Shown here one piece after another: positions 9,218 to 17,995 of a stretch of DNA of 64,000 bases. The DNA is taken from assembly GCA_944324405.1 (NCBI GenBank), contig CALUWF010000001.1, forward strand, positions 124,001-188,000, read 5' to 3'. The translations under genes were made by a program, and so were the position numbers. The notes under the pieces are model-generated. The model did not search any database. It worked only from the letters and a program-made list of their open reading frames with translations, and was not told the origin of the DNA. The first letter of the stretch is position 1. Each line of letters opens with the position of its first letter. The DNA is from Candidatus Gastranaerophilales bacterium. Lineage in GTDB: Bacteria > Cyanobacteriota > Vampirovibrionia > Gastranaerophilales > Gastranaerophilaceae.

Positions 9218-10134
9218 GAGTACATCTCCTTAACATCTTTAATTATTTTCAGAAGCCTTGTCCTTACATTTTCATCTTCCACGCTCACTAAATCCGCACC
9301 ATAGGAAAGGAGTTTTTGAATTAAGTTAAACTCGTTTGTATACACCTCTTTTATCTGTATATATTTGGAAGTATATCTGATTATTTTTTCTCCGCCTTCA
9401 AAATTAACGGGCAGGTCTTTTTTATTTAAAATGCAGTACACACAGCTTTTTGAAGGTGTTTTTAGCTGTGCATTTACTTTTACAATTTTTACTATCTTTT
9501 TTATTTTATCCGTTCTTAAATACACGGTGCCATATTCATCGCACTCTCCCCATAAATAGAGCTTGTCATTTTTCTTTGAATATTCAATCCTGTCGCATAT
9601 CACGCTTATGCGGCGCTTTTTACCGGCGGGAGAATCATAAACGAGAACAATTTCGTTTTTATGCTTTGCATGCACATCGAGCTCTTTTAATAATTTAAAA
9701 TCCGTTTTTAAAATATTTCCAAAATCCAAAATCGATTCTATCTGCTCATCCGATTCAAGCAGTTTTGAAATTTTCTCAAAAGCTTCATAGAGAGAAATAA
9801 TGCAGCGAAAATCCATAAAATGAAACATCGCGCTTTTTGTATTTAAAAGTGCTTTGAGTTCCGCCTTTGTGAATTTTATTTTAACCGGAACAAGCTTTAG
9901 CTCATAACAGTAGTTATTGCCTTTATTTCCTGTCGTAATCTCAAAACCTACCGATTTAAGAGTATTAATATCAAGAGTTATTGTATCCGGCGTAACATCG
10001 TTTAAATATGGATTTTTTGCAATTTCCTCAATGATTTTTGCCTTTGGAAGCGGGCCTTTTATAAGAAGCTGCGCCACAAATAATATTCTTAATCCGGTCT
10101 GAGCTATATTGTTGTTATATTTTCTTTTCAGCAT
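9214..10134 (-). CDS. WYL-domain transcriptional regulator (first gene of a tandem pair)
   Basis: The 306-residue protein has an N-terminal winged helix (RILFVAQLLIKGPLPKAKII, DTITLDINTLKSVGFEI) and a WYL domain core (IVLVYDSPAGKKRRISVICD, LYLWGECDEYGTVYLRTDKI) followed by a C-terminal WCX-like part (LIQKLLSYGADLVSVEDENV). It is a paralogue of the next gene and both share the layout of the actinobacterial PafB/PafC pair, though sequence identity was not computed. The 185-base region upstream separates it from the divergent rpsA and must carry its promoter; I see no clear box there on the minus strand. Confidence 0.77.
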   Translation of the reverse strand: MLKRKYNNNIAQTGLRILFVAQLLIKGPLPKAKIIEEIAKNPYLNDVTPDTITLDINTLKSVGFEITTGNKGNNYCYELKLVPVKIKFTKAELKALLNTKSAMFHFMDFRCIISLYEAFEKISKLLESDEQIESILDFGNILKTDFKLLKELDVHAKHKNEIVLVYDSPAGKKRRISVICDRIEYSKKNDKLYLWGECDEYGTVYLRTDKIKKIVKIVKVNAQLKTPSKSCVYCILNKKDLPVNFEGGEKIIRYTSKYIQIKEVYTNEFNLIQKLLSYGADLVSVEDENVRTRLLKIIKDVKEMYS

Positions 10135-10279
10135 TTAAAACCAAAAACTTCTCTTATCCGACCTCTTTTATAGTAACAAAAAATTATCCGTATAACATAA
10201 ATTTTAAGTTTTTATCTCATCCATGCGACCTATTTATTAAGTAATATTAACAAAAAAACATGTAATCCTTTAAAAAATT

Positions 10280-10288
10280 TGTTATAAT
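10280..10288 (+). promoter_or_regulatory. Extended -10 promoter element of rpsA
   Basis: TGTTATAAT, a TG-n-TATAAT extended -10 element, ends 31 bases before the rpsA start. The -35 position 17 bases upstream (10260-10265) is poor, which fits an extended -10 promoter. Confidence 0.6.
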
Positions 10289-10319
10289 CTAAAAAGGATG
10301 ATAAAACAAGGAGACTTTT

Positions 10320-11387
10320 TTGAGTATGTGCCCATCAAACCAGCTTAGCGACAAAGAGTATGAAGAGCTTCTTAAAAAATACGAGTACAGCTTCCAAAAG
10401 GGTGATTTGGTAAAAGGTACAATCTGCACTTACGATTCGGAAGGCGCCATTGTTGATATCGGCGCTAAAACAAACGCCATTTGCCCCGACAGAGAAGCAA
10501 AGCTAAACAAAGACGACAACATTGAAGAAATCCTTGAAAAAGGCAAAGAATACGAATTTTTAATCATTAAAGAAGAGGATGAAGAAGGAAGATTTACGGT
10601 ATCCTACAAAAAGGTTGCAATGGCTTACAACTGGAAGCTTTTAGAAGAAGCCAAAGCCCAAGATAAAGTAGTCGAAGGCGTAGTTGTTCAATCGGTCAAA
10701 GGCGGAGTCCTTGTTGATGTTATGGGAATAAGAGGCTTTGTTCCCTCAAGCCATCTTCGCTCAAAAGAGCCTGACAACATTGTAAATCAAAAAATCGAGC
10801 TTAAGATTTTAAGCATGGATATGTCACAAAATAACTTTATTTTATCCAACAGAAAAGTTTACACCGATAATCTTGAAGAAATTAAAAAAGATGTATTCGG
10901 ACAACTCGAGGTAGGCACCGTTGTAAAAGGTGAAGTTGTAAGGATTGCAGACTTTGGAGCTTTCATCGACATCGGCGGAGTAGACGGACTTTTGCCTCTG
11001 TCACAAATCTCCTGGAGATGGGTGGATCACCCGTGCGACGTATTAAAAGTCGGCGAAAAAATTGACGTTGAAATCATAGGTATAGATTTAGACAAACAAA
11101 GAGTTTCCCTGAGCCTTAAAAACCTTGAGCCCGACCCGTGGGTTGAAGCAAAAGGCAAAATAACCGAAGGCGCAAAGGTAAAAGGTAAAATCACAAGAAT
11201 TAAACACTTTGGCGCATTTGTCGAAGTTTACCCCTGCGTTGAAGCACTCCTGCCGCAAAGCGAGCTTGTGCAATACCAAAACGAACACGGCACAATCCTT
11301 GATGTCGGCGATGAAATAGATACCACAATTTTAAAATTTAATCCGGACGATAAGAGAATATCGCTTAGTGTCACTCACAATGAATAA
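10320..11387 (+). CDS. rpsA: 30S ribosomal protein S1
   Basis: The 355-residue protein consists of four S1 RNA-binding domains, at about 27-95, 112-176, 196-265 and 281-352. The third is canonical (GTVVKGEVVRIADFGAFIDI, then GLLPLSQIS), as is the fourth (GAKVKGKITRIKHFGAFVEV). S1 binds mRNA on the small ribosomal subunit and supports initiation. The TTG at 10320 is chosen because AAGGAGA lies 5 bases before it; the ATG at 10326 would be too far. Cyanobacterial S1 usually has three domains and E. coli six. It is monocistronic, ending in a hairpin shared with fliI. Confidence 0.9.
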   Translation: MSMCPSNQLSDKEYEELLKKYEYSFQKGDLVKGTICTYDSEGAIVDIGAKTNAICPDREAKLNKDDNIEEILEKGKEYEFLIIKEEDEEGRFTVSYKKVAMAYNWKLLEEAKAQDKVVEGVVVQSVKGGVLVDVMGIRGFVPSSHLRSKEPDNIVNQKIELKILSMDMSQNNFILSNRKVYTDNLEEIKKDVFGQLEVGTVVKGEVVRIADFGAFIDIGGVDGLLPLSQISWRWVDHPCDVLKVGEKIDVEIIGIDLDKQRVSLSLKNLEPDPWVEAKGKITEGAKVKGKITRIKHFGAFVEVYPCVEALLPQSELVQYQNEHGTILDVGDEIDTTILKFNPDDKRISLSVTHNE

Positions 11388-11390
11388 ATA

Positions 11391-11433
11391 AAAAACCGGC
11401 GCAGAGAGTATGGTTACATCTGCGCCAGTTTTA
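11391..11433. terminator. Bidirectional terminator between rpsA and fliI
   Basis: GGCGCAGA (11398-11405) pairs with TCTGCGCC (11419-11426), and the stem extends past one mismatch through AAAAC/GTTTT. On the minus strand it is followed by a run of Ts. The right arm is made of the last fliI codons, so the coding end of fliI forms half of the terminator. Confidence 0.8.
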
Positions 11434-12751
11434 TAATCTCATCCACACTTGTTTGATAGTCCGTTTTATCATCTGTCGGCTGAATTAAATACCCCTCAAT
11501 TTTGTCCATAAGCGAAATTGCTTTATCTGTCAGAGGGTCTGAGCCGCGCTGATAAGCGCCGATATTTATTAAATCCTCATTTTTGGCATAACTTGCAAGC
11601 AGCGCACGGATTTTGCCTGCCGCACTTTTGTGCTCTTTTGATACAATATTATTCATAACCCGTGAAATGCTCTGCAAAACATCAATCGCGGGATAGTGAT
11701 TTTTATGCGCAAGAGCACGCGAGAGCATAATGTGCCCGTCTAAAATGCTCCTTGCAGTATCAGACACAGGCTCATTAAAATCGTCACCTTCAACAAGCAC
11801 GGTATATAGCCCCGTTATTGTGCCGTATTCATTACAGCCCGCACGCTCTAAAAACTTTGGCATAAGCGCAAAAACGGAAGGTGTATATCCTCTTGTGGCA
11901 GGCGGCTCGCCGACTGCAAGCCCGACTTCTCTCTGCGCAAGGGCAATACGCGTTACGCTATCGAGCATAAAAAGAACGTCCCTGCCTTTGTCCCTAAAAT
12001 ATTCGGCAATTGCACATGCCACAAACGCCGCTTTTATTTTGACCAGAGAGGGCTGCTCGGAAGTTGCAACAACGACAACGGAGCGTTTCATGCCCTCAAC
12101 TCCCAAAGTGTGTTCTATAAATTCTCTTACCTCTCTGCCGCGTTCTCCGATTAGGGCAATAACATTTATATCGGCTGATGTATTTTTTGCCATCATGGCA
12201 AGAGTTGTGCTTTTGCCCACGCCCGAGCCTGCAAAAATACCCATTCTCTGACCCTTGCCGACGGTAATTAATCCATCAATAGCCCTTATGCCGAGGCTTA
12301 GCGGCTCATCAATAGGCTTTCTTTTAAGCGGGTTGATGATTTTTCCTCCCGTCGAATAGTATTTATCCGCACTTATTTCGCCAAGAGAGTCAATCGGATT
12401 TCCAAGACCGTCTAAAACACGCCCCAAAAGAGAATCGGACACTTTTACTTTCATATCAGAGCCCGTATTTACAACTTTAGCACCCGCCTTAAGCCCGTCA
12501 ATCGAGCCGAGCGGCATTAAAAGGACTCTATCCTCTCTAAAACCCACAACCTCACAGAATATCGGCTCCATATCATCCGAGATTATATGACACAAATCCC
12601 CGATGGATGACTCCGGGCCGTCAGCTTCGATTATAAGTCCTATAATCTCAACAACCCTGCCGATTTTAACAATGGGATTTATTTCATTTACGATTTTTTG
12701 ATAAGGCGAAAAATCAAATTTATCCAATGCCGCTATCCTCACCATCATCAT
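11414..12751 (-). CDS. fliI: Flagellum-specific ATPase FliI
   Basis: The 445-residue protein is the hexameric ATPase of the flagellar type III export apparatus, acting at the cytoplasmic base of the motor. Walker A is AGSGVGKST at 174-182 and Walker B is DVLFMLDSVTR; the FliI/YscN signatures ALIGERGREVREFIE and GEPPATRGYTPSVFA are present. The start lies in a row of ATG codons inside the fliH end (32-base overlap) and is not certain by a few codons. It is the last gene of flagellar operon 1; fliJ, usually next, is not here. Confidence 0.95.
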   Translation of the reverse strand: MMMVRIAALDKFDFSPYQKIVNEINPIVKIGRVVEIIGLIIEADGPESSIGDLCHIISDDMEPIFCEVVGFREDRVLLMPLGSIDGLKAGAKVVNTGSDMKVKVSDSLLGRVLDGLGNPIDSLGEISADKYYSTGGKIINPLKRKPIDEPLSLGIRAIDGLITVGKGQRMGIFAGSGVGKSTTLAMMAKNTSADINVIALIGERGREVREFIEHTLGVEGMKRSVVVVATSEQPSLVKIKAAFVACAIAEYFRDKGRDVLFMLDSVTRIALAQREVGLAVGEPPATRGYTPSVFALMPKFLERAGCNEYGTITGLYTVLVEGDDFNEPVSDTARSILDGHIMLSRALAHKNHYPAIDVLQSISRVMNNIVSKEHKSAAGKIRALLASYAKNEDLINIGAYQRGSDPLTDKAISLMDKIEGYLIQPTDDKTDYQTSVDEIIKLAQM

Positions 12752-13658
12752 CGGATGAATTCAGCTCTTTTAAAAATTCGTTTGATATTTGATTTAGCTG
12801 CTGTTCAAAACTCAAGTCCAGACGCTCTTTTGGGGTTTGAATAATTAAAGTGTCATCCGGAAATTTTGAATTGTAGGTAAGTTTTATATTTCTCAATTTG
12901 TCTATATCAATATCATCCGCGCAATTTTCATCGGGACTTAAATTCCCGCTTAAAACTTCATTTAAGAGCCTTGCATACTTTTCACTTAAGATAAGTTCAA
13001 TGTTTTCTTTATCACTTAAAAGCGACAGCGACTTAGAAACAAGCGAAGCGACGGATTGAGCATCAACAGAATTTATGGAGATTTTTCTTGCAATCATAAG
13101 CACAAGATTAACAATCTCGTCTTTTGAACTTTTTAATATTTTTTGCTTCATCTCAAAAGTATTTTTTACTATCTCATCCATACCGTGAATTTTTTGGAGC
13201 ATTTCTTCTTTTATTTTATTCACTCCGTCTGAATATCCTGCCTCATATCCTTCTTTTGCGCCCTGCTGTGAAGCTTCTTCTTTTATTTTTTGCGCCTGCT
13301 CACTTGCTTCATCAAGCGTGGCTTTTGCTTGCTGCTGCGCCTGCTCTAAAATTTCATTTGCATTTTTATTTAAAATATCAACCTCGGCGCTTGCTTTACT
13401 TCTTATTTCTTGCGCCTCTTGAGATGCGGCATTTATAATCTCCTCAGATTTTGCATTTGCTTCATCAAGGATTTTTTGCGCTTTATCCTGCGCTTCTTTT
13501 TCAAGAAGATTGATTTTGTTTAAAACTTCATTTGAAATTACGGGCTCTTCTTTTTGCTCTTCTTCCTCCCGTTCTTTTTCTTCAAATTCTTCATTTGTAA
13601 AAAAATCCACGACAACTAAATTGCCAGGATTTATTCTATCCGATGTAATTCTACTCAA
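12720..13658 (-). CDS. fliH: Flagellar export stator-like protein FliH
   Basis: The 312-residue protein has an N-terminal glutamate-rich segment (about 20-42), a long alanine/glutamine/glutamate coiled coil (about 45-150) and a conserved C-terminal domain (KDEIVNLVLMIARKISINSV, LSLLSDKENIELILSEKYA) typical of FliH/YscL. FliH binds and restrains FliI and links it to the C-ring. The family is poorly conserved, so the call rests on the C-terminal part and on its place between fliG and fliI. It overlaps fliG by 8 bases. Confidence 0.87.
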   Translation of the reverse strand: MSRITSDRINPGNLVVVDFFTNEEFEEKEREEEEQKEEPVISNEVLNKINLLEKEAQDKAQKILDEANAKSEEIINAASQEAQEIRSKASAEVDILNKNANEILEQAQQQAKATLDEASEQAQKIKEEASQQGAKEGYEAGYSDGVNKIKEEMLQKIHGMDEIVKNTFEMKQKILKSSKDEIVNLVLMIARKISINSVDAQSVASLVSKSLSLLSDKENIELILSEKYARLLNEVLSGNLSPDENCADDIDIDKLRNIKLTYNSKFPDDTLIIQTPKERLDLSFEQQLNQISNEFLKELNSSDDDGEDSGIG

Positions 13659-14673
13659 TTAACTCATCTCCGGCGCCGTCACGTGCGACAACAATTTCTC
13701 CGTTTTGTTCAAGCATTCTTATAATGCCCACAATTCTTGATTGTACTTCCTGAACTTCACGCGCTCTAACCGGTCCCATATATTCCATATCTTCAAGCAA
13801 AATCGCCTGAGCGCGCTCTGACATGTTACGAAGAATTTTATCTTTAACATCATCCCTTGAACCTTTAAGAGAAAGCGCAAGGTCTTTTGTATCCACTTCG
13901 CGAAGAATTCTCTGAATTGCCCTGTCATCAAGGTTAACAATGTCCTCAAATACAAACATAAGACTTCTTACATCTTCTGCCAATTGTGGAGTTTCTTCCT
14001 CGAGCATTTCTATAACGTTTTTCTCTGTCGCGCGGTCTGTTCTGTTTAAAATGCTTGCAAGAGTTTCGGTACCGCCAGCTTTTGAGAAATCCTGTATAAC
14101 AACATTTGAAAATTTGCTTTCGACAATTTTTTCAACTTCCGAGATAATCTCAGGGTTTGTTGTTTCCATCTGTGCAATTTTAAGCGACACTTTATGCTGC
14201 ACATTTGGCGGAAGGCAGTTTAAAACTTTTGCGGATTGTTCAGGCTTTAAATAGGCAAGAATAAGCGCTATTAGCTGCGGATTTTCATTTTGAAAAGAAG
14301 TTGCAAGCTGAATTGGGTCTGCATCGTTAAAAAATTGGAAAGGATTTGAGTTTAAAATTGTAACCAGCCTATCAAGGATTTTATTTGCCTGCTCGGTACC
14401 GTATGCCTTCTCTAAAAGGGTTTTAGCATAGTTCATGCCGCCTGAAGCGAGCATGGAATTTGCCTGAAAAATAGTATGGAATTCATCCACAATTGCTTCA
14501 AGCGTTTCAATGGGCAGTTTGTTCATTGCCGCAATATCAAGCGTAACCTGCTCCAGGACATCGTCATCCGTTATATTTTTCATAATCTCCGAAGCCGCAG
14601 CAGGCCCGAGCACTATCATAAGTGCTGCAACCTTTTGTGAATGTGTCATGGCTTCTATTTGTATCGGGAGCAT
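13651..14673 (-). CDS. fliG: Flagellar motor switch protein FliG
   Basis: The 340-residue protein covers all three FliG domains. The N-terminal domain that binds FliF begins MTHSQKVAALMIVLGPAAAS, the middle domain carries NENPQLIALILAYLKPEQSA (the EHPQ-type motif reads ENPQ), and the C-terminal torque domain carries LALSLKGSRDDVKDKILRNM with the charged residues that face the stator. FliG is the rotor ring that converts ion flow to rotation. It lies 29 bases downstream of fliF, as in most flagellar operons. Confidence 0.96.
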   Translation of the reverse strand: MLPIQIEAMTHSQKVAALMIVLGPAAASEIMKNITDDDVLEQVTLDIAAMNKLPIETLEAIVDEFHTIFQANSMLASGGMNYAKTLLEKAYGTEQANKILDRLVTILNSNPFQFFNDADPIQLATSFQNENPQLIALILAYLKPEQSAKVLNCLPPNVQHKVSLKIAQMETTNPEIISEVEKIVESKFSNVVIQDFSKAGGTETLASILNRTDRATEKNVIEMLEEETPQLAEDVRSLMFVFEDIVNLDDRAIQRILREVDTKDLALSLKGSRDDVKDKILRNMSERAQAILLEDMEYMGPVRAREVQEVQSRIVGIIRMLEQNGEIVVARDGAGDELIE

Positions 14674-14702
14674 TTCTCTTTAATTCTTCTCTTTTTTATT
14701 AC

Positions 14703-16445
14703 TTACTCTTTAATGTATGATGTTAAGAGCCTTGCCGCATCTTGCGGATCGCTCATAATAATATCTGTTATCTCGGCGCGTTTTTTATCTACAACCGAGG
14801 TAAACACAGGCTCGTCGTCCTCTGCCTGTTCAAGGTAATTTGTATCGACGTTATCATTATTGCCCATCATTATATAAGGGTCAAATCCGTTGAATTGGTT
14901 TTCTTCCTGGTAAACAGGTTTTGGCGGTTCGGGCTTTTTAAATATTGAAGAAAATGTCGTAAGACCCAATATTCCAAGCACCAATACCACAATAAGAGGC
15001 GCAACATTTGAAAATATAAATTCCATCATTTCCATAATTTTTGCGTACCTTTCCTCGTTTAATGTTTGAAGCTGCTCTGCTTTATCTATTCCCATAAATT
15101 TAAGACTTGAAACATTAACAACATCCCCGCGCGTCACATCCATACCTGCAGCGGCTATTACAAGATTTTTGATATCATCTTCTTCTTCCTGAGTTAAAAT
15201 TTTATTAACGGCAACCGCAACGGATAAACGCACAACAGAGCCAGGGGCATAGACAACCTGTTTGATTTCTTTTGTAACCGCGTAATTTACGGCATTTTTC
15301 TCTTTTTCATAGCTCAATTCTCTTCCGCGGACTTTATCGGTTACATTTCTTGCGTTTTCATCCGCATCGCTTATGCCGCTTTGCTCCTCAACAACTGTCA
15401 TGACATTTTGTGTCTGCGGATTTTGAGCATTTGCGTTTTGAATATTAACGTTTTGCCCGCCCTGCTGCAATTGCTGATTTTGACCTGTAGGATTATCAGG
15501 GTCAAGCGCCACTTCATCTTTTTTTAAAACAATTGGCTGAGGTTTTTTATAAGTTTCTTTTTCGCTTTGCTGCCCTAAAATTACGCCGCTTTGTGTGCCA
15601 TTTGCAGGAACATAGCTTTCTATTGTTGAGCGGGTGGAGTTAAAATCCATAACCGCGCTGACCTGAACAGACACATTATCTTTGCCCATAATGGTTTCAA
15701 GAGTGTCTTTTATTTTCTTTGCGGCTTCTTTTTCAAAGGCGCTTCTGTAGCTTTGCATATCGGTATTATTTTTTGCAACATCTTCGCTCAGGGCATTTCC
15801 GTTTTGATCAGTTAAAAACACCCTGTCATTTGTAAGACGCGGAACGGAATATGCCACAAGGTTTTTAATTGCAAGGATTTGCGACGGTTTTAGCCTGTAG
15901 CCCGGCTCAAGTATTAAAATGACGCTGGCACTTGGTTCTTCATCATCATCCGAAAACACGGAACGCTCAGGCTCGGCAAGCTGTACGCGCGCTTTTTGAA
16001 TACCGTTAATTTTTTCAATCGAGCGGGTAAGCTCTCCTTGAAAAATTCTCTGTTTTGTAAGTTTATTTTTAAAATCGGTCGAGCCTAATTGTAAATCGTC
16101 AAGAAGCTCAAAACCGGGGGTAGAGTCTTTTATAAGGTCATTTTCCGCAACAAAAATTCTTAAATCTTCTTTATCTTGTTCGCGCACTAAAATCGCCGAC
16201 TTGTCGTCGGACAATTTAAAGGCATAGCCGCTTTTTTTAAGACTTTCACTGATTGCAGCCACATCATCACGCGACAGGTCGGAATACAAAACAGACCAAT
16301 TAGGCTCTGTTGCTTTAAAAATAAAGTAAATACAAACAACCATTGCAACGACAAGAAGTGCGCATATGACAAATTTTTGGTTCAAATCAAATTTGTCCCA
16401 AATCTTTTTAATATCAAGCGCCATCGCTTTTAGGTGTTCGTTCAC
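14703..16445 (-). CDS. fliF: Flagellar MS-ring protein FliF
   Basis: The 580-residue protein forms the membrane ring of the basal body. It has a first membrane helix at about 25-45 (FVICALLVVAMVVCIYFIF), ring-building motifs (LYSDLSRDDVAAISESLKKS, RIFQGELTRSIEKINGIQKA, QLAEPERSVF), a proline/glutamine-rich periplasmic insert at about 310-360, a second helix near 474-498 (SNVAPLIVVLVLGILGLTTF) and a C-terminal FliG-binding tail ending in DPQDAARLLTSYIKE. Its length and order are usual for the family. Eighty bases without a gene separate it from fliE. Confidence 0.96.
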   Translation of the reverse strand: MNEHLKAMALDIKKIWDKFDLNQKFVICALLVVAMVVCIYFIFKATEPNWSVLYSDLSRDDVAAISESLKKSGYAFKLSDDKSAILVREQDKEDLRIFVAENDLIKDSTPGFELLDDLQLGSTDFKNKLTKQRIFQGELTRSIEKINGIQKARVQLAEPERSVFSDDDEEPSASVILILEPGYRLKPSQILAIKNLVAYSVPRLTNDRVFLTDQNGNALSEDVAKNNTDMQSYRSAFEKEAAKKIKDTLETIMGKDNVSVQVSAVMDFNSTRSTIESYVPANGTQSGVILGQQSEKETYKKPQPIVLKKDEVALDPDNPTGQNQQLQQGGQNVNIQNANAQNPQTQNVMTVVEEQSGISDADENARNVTDKVRGRELSYEKEKNAVNYAVTKEIKQVVYAPGSVVRLSVAVAVNKILTQEEEDDIKNLVIAAAGMDVTRGDVVNVSSLKFMGIDKAEQLQTLNEERYAKIMEMMEFIFSNVAPLIVVLVLGILGLTTFSSIFKKPEPPKPVYQEENQFNGFDPYIMMGNNDNVDTNYLEQAEDDEPVFTSVVDKKRAEITDIIMSDPQDAARLLTSYIKE

Positions 16446-16527
16446 TTTTTAAATATCCCTGATTTTTTAGTATGTTTACTACAGTATTTTAGACTTTTTT
16501 AGCGTTTAATTCAATTTGTTAAGCTTT

Positions 16528-16998
16528 TTAAACTCTTAAATTTTTAAATTCGTTGTATGCATTTACCGCCTGGTTTCTTAATTGGATAGCCATTTGCATT
16601 GCAAGGGTAGACTTTTGAGCGGCAATCATAACTTCATGCACACTTATATCGCCGCCTGCGGCAAAAGTTTCCATGGCATCTTCGGCTGCCTTTTGGGTAG
16701 CGCTCAAATTATTTATTCCGCCGGATATCCCTTTCCCGATATCGCGCGCCATAAGAGCTGTTTCAGAGAGATTTTCAATCTTTTGCGCATTTATTGCATC
16801 GACTCCCAAAAATTCAACCGAGCCTTTTAATTTTTGCGGCTCTTTTGTATTTTGAGGTTCATTTGATGTCAGCGAATTAAAAATCTCATTAAAATCCGAC
16901 GCATCATCAATCTGTTTATCGAAATTTTTAATGCTGTTATCAAAACTTTTATTAAAACTATCTATCGAAGCTATATTTGTATTAATTTCAAAACTCAT
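16528..16998 (-). CDS. fliE: Flagellar hook-basal body protein FliE
   Basis: The 156-residue protein ends with the FliE signature, GGDISVHEVMIAAQKSTLAM followed by QLRNQAVNAYNEF. FliE joins the MS ring to the rod. The N-terminal 70 residues form an asparagine/aspartate-rich extension absent from typical FliE proteins, which are about 100 residues long. It follows flgC by 12 bases in the flgB-flgC-fliE order found in most flagellated bacteria. Confidence 0.93.
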   Translation of the reverse strand: MSFEINTNIASIDSFNKSFDNSIKNFDKQIDDASDFNEIFNSLTSNEPQNTKEPQKLKGSVEFLGVDAINAQKIENLSETALMARDIGKGISGGINNLSATQKAAEDAMETFAAGGDISVHEVMIAAQKSTLAMQMAIQLRNQAVNAYNEFKNLRV

Positions 16999-17010
16999 TT
17001 TTTATTTGCC

Positions 17011-17505
17011 TTATATTTGAAGAGCGCTTTGTATCATTGTTTTTGTGGTTTGCGCTATGGTAACATTTGCCTCGTATGCCTTTGAAGCATTTACCATATT
17101 AACCATCTCCTCTACCACATTAACGTTTGGAAGGGTTACCATACCTTCTTCATCGGCATCGGGGTGTGTCGGGTCATATACCATACGATAAGGATTTTCA
17201 GACTCTCTTATCTCATCCACCATAACGCCCTGCGCCATTCCGTCTTCTTCAAAAACCACTCTTCCTCTTAAATAAGGGCCGTTTATCAAATCCATTTGAA
17301 CATCGTGCGAGCCTGTCGGCATGGCGGGACGAAGGGAGTCTTTATACACCGCTTTAAAAGTAACTTCTTTTTTTGTATAGACTTCTCTTTCACCTTTTGC
17401 GTTTCTTGTAGTGTTGGCATTTGCAATGTTTGATGAAACGGTGTCCATCATAACCCTCTGCGCGTGCATGCCCGAGCCTGCTATATCAAAAATATCAAAA
17501 CTCAT
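17011..17505 (-). CDS. flgC: Flagellar proximal rod protein FlgC
   Basis: The 164-residue rod protein shows the N-terminal flagellar rod motif (DTVSSNIANANTTRNAKGE) and the conserved C-terminus (VNVVEEMVNMVNASKAYEAN then VTIAQTTKTMIQSALQI). These terminal helices form the coiled coil that polymerises into the rod. It sits 11 bases after flgB and 12 before fliE. Confidence 0.95.
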   Translation of the reverse strand: MSFDIFDIAGSGMHAQRVMMDTVSSNIANANTTRNAKGEREVYTKKEVTFKAVYKDSLRPAMPTGSHDVQMDLINGPYLRGRVVFEEDGMAQGVMVDEIRESENPYRMVYDPTHPDADEEGMVTLPNVNVVEEMVNMVNASKAYEANVTIAQTTKTMIQSALQI

Positions 17506-17516
17506 TTAATACTCTC

Positions 17517-17981
17517 CTAAATTTGTCCTCTTATGACACTTTGAAGCCCCTGAAACGACCTTGACATAAGGTTTGTAAGGATTGTGTACTGTGTACCGGT
17601 TTTTGCCTCGTCCATCATTTCCGCTTCAATGTTTACATTGTTGCCATCAGCGCTTATAGGGTCTGAATAATCCCCTATAATCTCGGGCGAAAAACCGTTA
17701 TCTACTGAGCTTCTTAAAAAGGCAATCTGCGCCGGGTCTTGTTTTTTAAGGGCTTCGACGGGATTTTCCACGATTTTTTGTGAATTTTGGACTTTTATGT
17801 GTTCTTTTAAGTCTTCCCGTTCAATCATCTCTTGAATTTGATCTTCAAAGGCAACGTCTTTTCTTTGATACCCCGGCGTTGTAGCGTTCACGGTATTGGC
17901 CGAAATGGCGCGCGAGCGCTCATAGAGTCCGTTTAGTGCAAGAGCTGCGATTTCACGTGTTCTGTTATTTATCAAATCCAT
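17517..17981 (-). CDS. flgB: Flagellar proximal rod protein FlgB
   Basis: The 154-residue protein has the FlgB N-terminus (ALNGLYERSRAISANTVNAT, then TPGYQRKDVAFEDQI) and a C-terminus that links to the next rod unit (NNVNIEAEMMDEAKTGTQYT). FlgB starts the rod above FliE. The gene follows the histidine kinase gene by 14 bases, so kinase, regulator and rod genes share one transcript. Confidence 0.94.
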   Translation of the reverse strand: MDLINNRTREIAALALNGLYERSRAISANTVNATTPGYQRKDVAFEDQIQEMIEREDLKEHIKVQNSQKIVENPVEALKKQDPAQIAFLRSSVDNGFSPEIIGDYSDPISADGNNVNIEAEMMDEAKTGTQYTILTNLMSRSFQGLQSVIRGQI

Positions 17982-17995
17982 ACTGCACCTGCCTT

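Noticed and set aside
11730-12251. Open frame of 173 codons antisense to fliI
   Set aside because: Ser/Thr/Ala/Pro-rich shadow of a well-conserved ATPase gene.
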